Shown here: positions 59,670-64,000 of the stretch, one piece after another
How positions within the stretch are numbered: position 1 is the stretch's first letter
Layout: every line of letters begins with the position of its first letter
Assembly: GCF_025698545.1 (NCBI RefSeq)
Contig: NC_068571.1
Span: 47,649,733-47,713,732, forward strand
DNA from: Gossypium raimondii
Taxonomy: Eukaryota > Streptophyta > Magnoliopsida > Malvales > Malvaceae
Reading direction: 5' to 3'
Length of the DNA stretch: 64,000 nt
The notes under the pieces: generated by a model
Databases searched by the model: none
Told to the model about the DNA's origin: nothing
What the model saw: only the letters and a program-made list of their open reading frames with translations
Translations under genes and position numbers: made by a program

Positions 59670-62600
59670 ATGGCGGATCATTCAGTGAAACCAAACACTA
59701 ACTCTAAATTGAGCTTTACGAGCCAAAATCACAACGTTACAAAGAGAGAGAAGGAGAAGAGGAAGGATAAAAAGTGTGAATTTGAGTTCTGCAAGGTCTG
59801 TAAGCTGAACCACAACCAAGGGCCACGTCACAAGTATTTCCCTAACCACAAAACCGCTCTCTCCTCTTTCCTATGTCGATTCCAAAACAAGATCAATGAC
59901 GTTCGTTTCTTCTTGAGAAACCCTAACGTTCTTCGACCTGAGCATGCGGATCGCAATCGGTTTTGGTGTGTCTTCTGCGATACCGATGTTGACGAGCTCG
60001 ATAGCTCTTTTGCTTGGTAAGGCCTTTAATTACATTACTGAATTGCTTTGTAAAATTTTGTATATAATGAATCATTATGAAGCATGGTTCAACTTAGTTC
60101 AAGTAATTTAGGATTTACAGCAATTTTAAGATCAAGTTACTTAGAGAACGCAAGGGAAATTGGAAATTAAAAGTTCGGATTTAATGAGTGAAATTTAGGT
60201 TCAAATATGCTGTTCGTCTCTGTATTTTGGCGAAGTTTAATATTTAGTTCATGTACTTAAGTTACAACATTAGATCTTATGTTTCGATTTACAAATTCTT
60301 TATCTAATCCAACCACTGACATTATTAGTATTTTATGTCAAAATTTGCTTACTATCAAGTGTGCTTATTGAGATCATAATTATGCTTTTGAAGTTGGTAT
60401 GATTGCATGGATGGAAAATCTAAACCAAGAATAGTAACAATATCAACCATTGCACTAGGGTTTTTAAATTGGAAAAGTAGGAGGAAATTTTTTTTTTTTT
60501 TGACTTTTTTGAGTATATAGACTAAATGTGAAATTTTATTCAAGTACAGGGACTGGCGGCATATTACCAAATTTATTAATTCAAAAAAGATCGCATTGCT
60601 TTTCGTTTGCTTTTTTTTTTTTTGTGATTTATGTAAGCAAGCTTTAGTGTTTTTGGTTCATTGAACAGTGAAAATGCTATTAATCACTTGGCGGGTGGGC
60701 ATCACCTGAAGAATTTGAAGCATTTTCTTTGGCAATATGGTGGTAAGATGGACCAACTGGACAAATATAGGATATCGGAAACTGATCTAACTAAGGTATG
60801 ACTGTTAGATTGTTCAAACAAAAGCTTGGAAGGTTAATCACATGACGATTTCGTTTTTGGTCATTGCAGTGGGAGAAGAAGTGCGAGTCATTGAAGGTTG
60901 AAGCAATGGTTGCTCCTACCGAAGGATCTGGACTTAAATATGGAGCTTCAAATGATATCCACTATAATGTCAACATTGAAAAAATTAATAATCTTGGACA
61001 AAATACTCTTAACAGTGTCAAACCAAGTTATTCTAATGTTGTTTTGCCTTTACAATACAATACAAATGAGTATCAGATATCTAATTCAAGATTCCCTGAA
61101 GTTTCGCACTTTGGTTCAAATTTTCATGAGGCTAATTTTTCAAATACAAGTTTGTTGAACTCGAATGATTTGAAAGGTATCAATATCTGATTATTTGATA
61201 TATTTTCTCATTCAATCTAGTTTTAGTTATTTTGTTGATATTTCAGTGAAAGCTTCTTGTATAAAAACAGAATAAACTGTCTTATTAGTTTTGTTTCTGT
61301 CTGCGTTGTGCTGGGATTTTCCAGCTAATAGCAGTGGCCAACAAAATCTTCTTTACAATGGAATATGCTCAGGAAATGCTTACCTCAGTGATGTTGGGGT
61401 AAGTTTATTCTCCCACACTTTTCCCTTGCAGCTGATCTTATTTAATTGTTCCCTAGAAATTGTTATGTGACTGTGCCATCTTAGAAGTTCTTTCTTTTTT
61501 GTTTGTTGTTGTTTGAATAGAGGTTTTATAGGAAAGTAAGAAACGGAATGGTTTTCTTAACCACTTTGTGTGTTTTTTTTTTGAAAGATAAACCTCAATC
61601 AATTAACTAATTTTATTTGTGATTATGCTGTCTTCCATATTTATTTATAAGAGAATCAATTGCCTCAATTTTTAAAACATGCATAGGTCTTGTGTATTAT
61701 AGTCTTTTGCAATACATTCAGTATTCTGTTTGAATGCATGCTTCTCCGTATCGGGTCTTTACTATTTAAAATTTTCAGTGAAGCTAACTATCGTATGGTT
61801 TTGAACTTTGAATATAATACTGCATGCCTAATGTACAAGAAGCCCGTCTATGGGGCACCTTATTGTTTGTTTTGAGTTTTGTGTCTCCACGAAGTAGTTT
61901 CCTCTTGCATGATATTTAATTATATTTTTCGCAAATTATTCTCATTCAGGGTTGCCAAGTGTATCAGAATGCAAGTATGGTGAGCAGAGAAAGCAGTTCC
62001 CAGGGTATTGTGTAATTACATTTTGGTTTCATATAATTCTATTTCCATTCCAAATCAGTGTAAAAACTAAAAAGTAAATGGTTAATATGCTACTAAAACT
62101 AGGTTAAAGGTTTTCTGGTTGCAAAATGGAGGGATGCTCCAAGGAACAAGTTTTTATTCATTATCTTATGACCATCTCTTTTTTTCAGGATTGCAGAGCT
62201 TAACTCAAGTGTCTTCCATTTCAACCATAGATGCTGGAGGAAATGTGCATTCTGGAGCACTCCCTCCTTGGCTTGAAGCTGCTGATCAGACTTTGCTAAA
62301 CAATCAAGTAAAGCCGGCTTTAAGTAGTTTTATTTCATCAAACAAGTCACAGAAATCCCGTAAGTTGAACCCAAAAAGGGTTGGGGCTGCTTGGGCTGAA
62401 AAGAGAAAGATGGAGCTGGAGAAAGAGAAGAGAGGGGAGATTGTTGAGAGTGATTGTGATGCTAACTGGCTTCCTAATTTTGGTAGAGTTTGGCAGTCAG
62501 GTAGCAGAAAGGAATCTAGAAAAGAATTTGATATTGAAAAACATAAGTTCCTCAAGGTTGAAAGCCATTCTGAGATGCCAGTTAAGATACAGCCTTACAT

Positions 62601-63078
62601 CAGTAAACGAATGGTAAGCACACATCTTCATATACCATGTCATTCTCAAGGCTAGTGTCTCAATAGATAGAAATGTGATTATGAAATGTGCTCTATTCTG
62701 CGCTCTCACTTATGCCATCAGTTTGTTTGATTTTCATCAGGGTAAAATAACATGGATTATTTATAAAAGTGCAGAAATTATGGCAGTAAAAAAGTCGGCC
62801 AAAGTGGTCTTTGAGTTATCTTGTCAGCAACAGAAGGGTCTGTTTGTAGAATGTCATTAGGTTGCTTAGAATTGCAACTATTAACTGCATCTTGATGATT
62901 GACTTTAGTTTGAGTATTTGCTAGGAAGAAACTTTCTTCTTGTTAAAAGGATAGATGCAACTAACTAGCTCTGGTATTTAATGGCATTAATTTATGATTT
63001 CATTATGTATTATATTGGTTCTAAATTTATGCTGTTTACCTTTTCCCCTTTTGGCAGCGAAAAGATATTGGTGAATGA
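59670..63078 (+). CDS. TTL: TITAN-like protein (CENATAC/CCDC84 family), zinc-finger spliceosome factor
   Basis: Seven exons join in frame: 59670-60016, 60669-60795, 60870-61176, 61325-61398, 61950-62004, 62189-62613 and 63058-63078, giving 451 residues. The N-terminus has two C2H2-like fingers: Cys41/Cys44/His54/His60 (CKVCKLNHNQGPRHKYFPNH) and Cys100/Cys103 (WCVFCDTDV) with His122/His127-128 across the exon 1/2 junction (HLAGGHHLKNLKHFLWQYGG). The C-terminal block (GALPPWLEAADQ; RVGAAWAEKRKMELEKEKRG; ANWLPNFGRVWQSGSRKESR) is the family hallmark. Arabidopsis TITAN-like (At4g24900) is needed for seed development; the animal relative CENATAC acts in the minor spliceosome, so a nuclear splicing role is inferred. 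The middle (exons 3-5) is variable. Intron 1 contains a MITE. The protein ends KDIGE; an AATAAA lies at 63348. Confidence 0.92.
60199..60568. mobile_element. MITE, GGTTAAAATATGC family, in TITAN-like intron 1
   Basis: Begins GGTTCAAATATGCTGTTCGTCTC and ends GGGACTGGCGGCATATTACC. AAATTTA flanks both sides (60192-60198 and 60569-60575), part of a probable longer target duplication. Confidence 0.75.
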
Positions 63079-63512
63079 TGACTAGCAATTGCACAAAGGA
63101 AAGACAACTGCAGGGAAGCTGACGGTTGAATAATCAAGAAGTAAAGCTGACGGTTCAATAATCAAGAAGTATTCTTTTGTTTTACTCCTCTATGGTGAAT
63201 TGAAAGTTTCACAATGAGAAACTTCGAGGAAAGAGAAGAGTAGCTCATGGACTCACGGTGATTTCACCCCAAGATATTTAGCAACTGTAGCTATTCCATA
63301 ATTGTATTCTTATCACAACTCTGAAAATAGTGTATACTTTACAGCATAATAAATAATTTTCCATTTCCCCTACTCTTTTACCTGTCTCACAAATGTATGT
63401 ATATCTGTGTTTCTGAAGCAACTAGATGTGTTGTTTTGGATTGGAACAATGGGTTGCGAGCTTTGGCACCCAGATTATACATAATTGGCAAAACCTTACC
63501 AAGTGCCATGTA
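63079..63512 (+). other. 3' UTR and flank of the TITAN-like gene
   Basis: Follows the stop at 63076-63078. It contains a short direct repeat ('agctgacggttgaataatcaagaagtaa' and 'agctgacggttcaataatcaagaagta', about 63117-63171) and the likely polyadenylation signal AATAAA at 63348. Confidence 0.6.
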
Positions 63513-64000
63513 ATTGATAAGTACCCATAATTCATATATTTTGGATCCTTATTGCTTTTCATTGCTCCTCAAGTAAAATATCATGTTTTAGCTTCATTTG
63601 CATGTTTAGTGTCACATTTGCATATATTAGCATTTTTATCTAATCTTATATGATTTAGTATTATTAATTAATTTGGTGTTTCATGACTCTAATTAGGTGC
63701 ATATGAACTTGGGATGCAAGTTTGAGGACCGATGGAAGTGAAATGAATGAGCAAAACGCGAAGAATTAAAAGGAAAAGTGGGCTGCAGCTCAAAACCGTG
63801 GAGCCTCAGCCCTAGATCTGGAGTCGCGGCGCCAAATCTGGAGCCCTAGCCACCGCATATCATCCAAAAACAAACGGGCAAGCAGAAGTCTCTAACAAGG
63901 AAATCAAAACTATTCTCGAGAAAATGGTCTATCCAAATCAGGACTGTAGTTTGCGGCTCGTTGATGCATTATGGGCTTACCAGATGGTTTATAGAACTCC
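63513..64000 (+). mobile_element. Ty3/gypsy fragment with integrase end, cut by the window edge
   Basis: From about 63853 the + strand encodes [20 protein letters not shown], then [17 protein letters not shown]: the Ty3/gypsy integrase block with the catalytic Glu (AEVSN). The 340 bases before it (TGATAAGTACCC… to GGAGTCGCGGCG) look like LTR or untranslated leader of a gypsy element, so this appears to be an internally deleted copy in which integrase is joined directly to LTR-like sequence. The rest lies beyond 64000. Confidence 0.75.

Noticed and set aside
60355..60570. Minus-strand frame in TITAN-like intron 1
   Set aside because: It coincides with a MITE.
61690..61875. 61-codon frame in TITAN-like intron 4
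   Set aside because: It lies between two well-supported exons, is not conserved in the family as I know it and is rich in Phe/Leu typical of AT-rich introns.

Overview
This 64-kb window is nuclear DNA from a flowering plant. It is AT-rich, with sparse intron-containing genes and dense transposon debris. Gene content and the look of several LTR ends (for example the ...CCGGGTTGTTACA end at position 1391) suggest a Malvaceae genome, most likely Gossypium (cotton). That genus call is recognition from memory and was not tested by a search.

Five apparently intact genes and one pseudogene are supported. In order they are: a Ulp1/C48-type SUMO/ubiquitin-like protease (+, 3045-6672); the SnRK1 gamma-1 subunit KING1, with four CBS repeats (+, 9360-14167); an F-box/MYND-finger protein (-, 18113-19785); a broken UBA5 (E1 for UFM1) pseudogene (+, about 31625-41155); a small intronless protein resembling only the C-terminal part of SGR5/IDD-type factors (+, 49826-50296); and a TITAN-like/CENATAC-type zinc-finger protein (+, 59670-63078). 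All introns proposed for the intact multi-exon genes are GT-AG and keep frame. The genes are not an operon, but protein-modification and signalling roles recur (SUMO protease, F-box E3 adaptor, UFM1 E1 remnant, SnRK1 subunit).

The rest is mostly mobile DNA. Positions 1-2450 hold a truncated LTR and LTR-like debris. 22261-24845 and 28125-30894 look like solo LTRs of about 2.6 and 2.8 kb with near-matching 5-bp flanking repeats. 33958-40089 is a full-length but coding-defective Ty1/copia element lying antisense in an intron of the UBA5 pseudogene, with 186-bp LTRs, a GTGTG target duplication, a Met-initiator-tRNA-type primer site and an internal tandem duplication of about 1.06 kb. The last 150 bases are a Ty3/gypsy integrase fragment running off the edge. 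Many short inverted-repeat elements (MITEs) of several families sit between and inside genes, two with perfect target duplications (8 bp, hAT-like; 9 bp, Mutator-like). Two copies of a tRNA-type SINE are also visible.

The most unusual structures are: a 198-bp tandem repeat in KING1 intron 2 that begins at the real 5' splice site, repeats a donor-like sequence and carries a Kozak-context mini-ORF in most units; the copia internal duplication, whose divergence (about 23 differences in 1059 bp) is close to that of the LTRs (3 in 186 bp); spaced GTATCGCGATAC-like and GTCTCGAGAC-like palindromes in two LTR-type regions; and an inverted-repeat element at 33110-33760 built as TIR-body-TIR-body-TIR. 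I found no convincing new multi-gene system.
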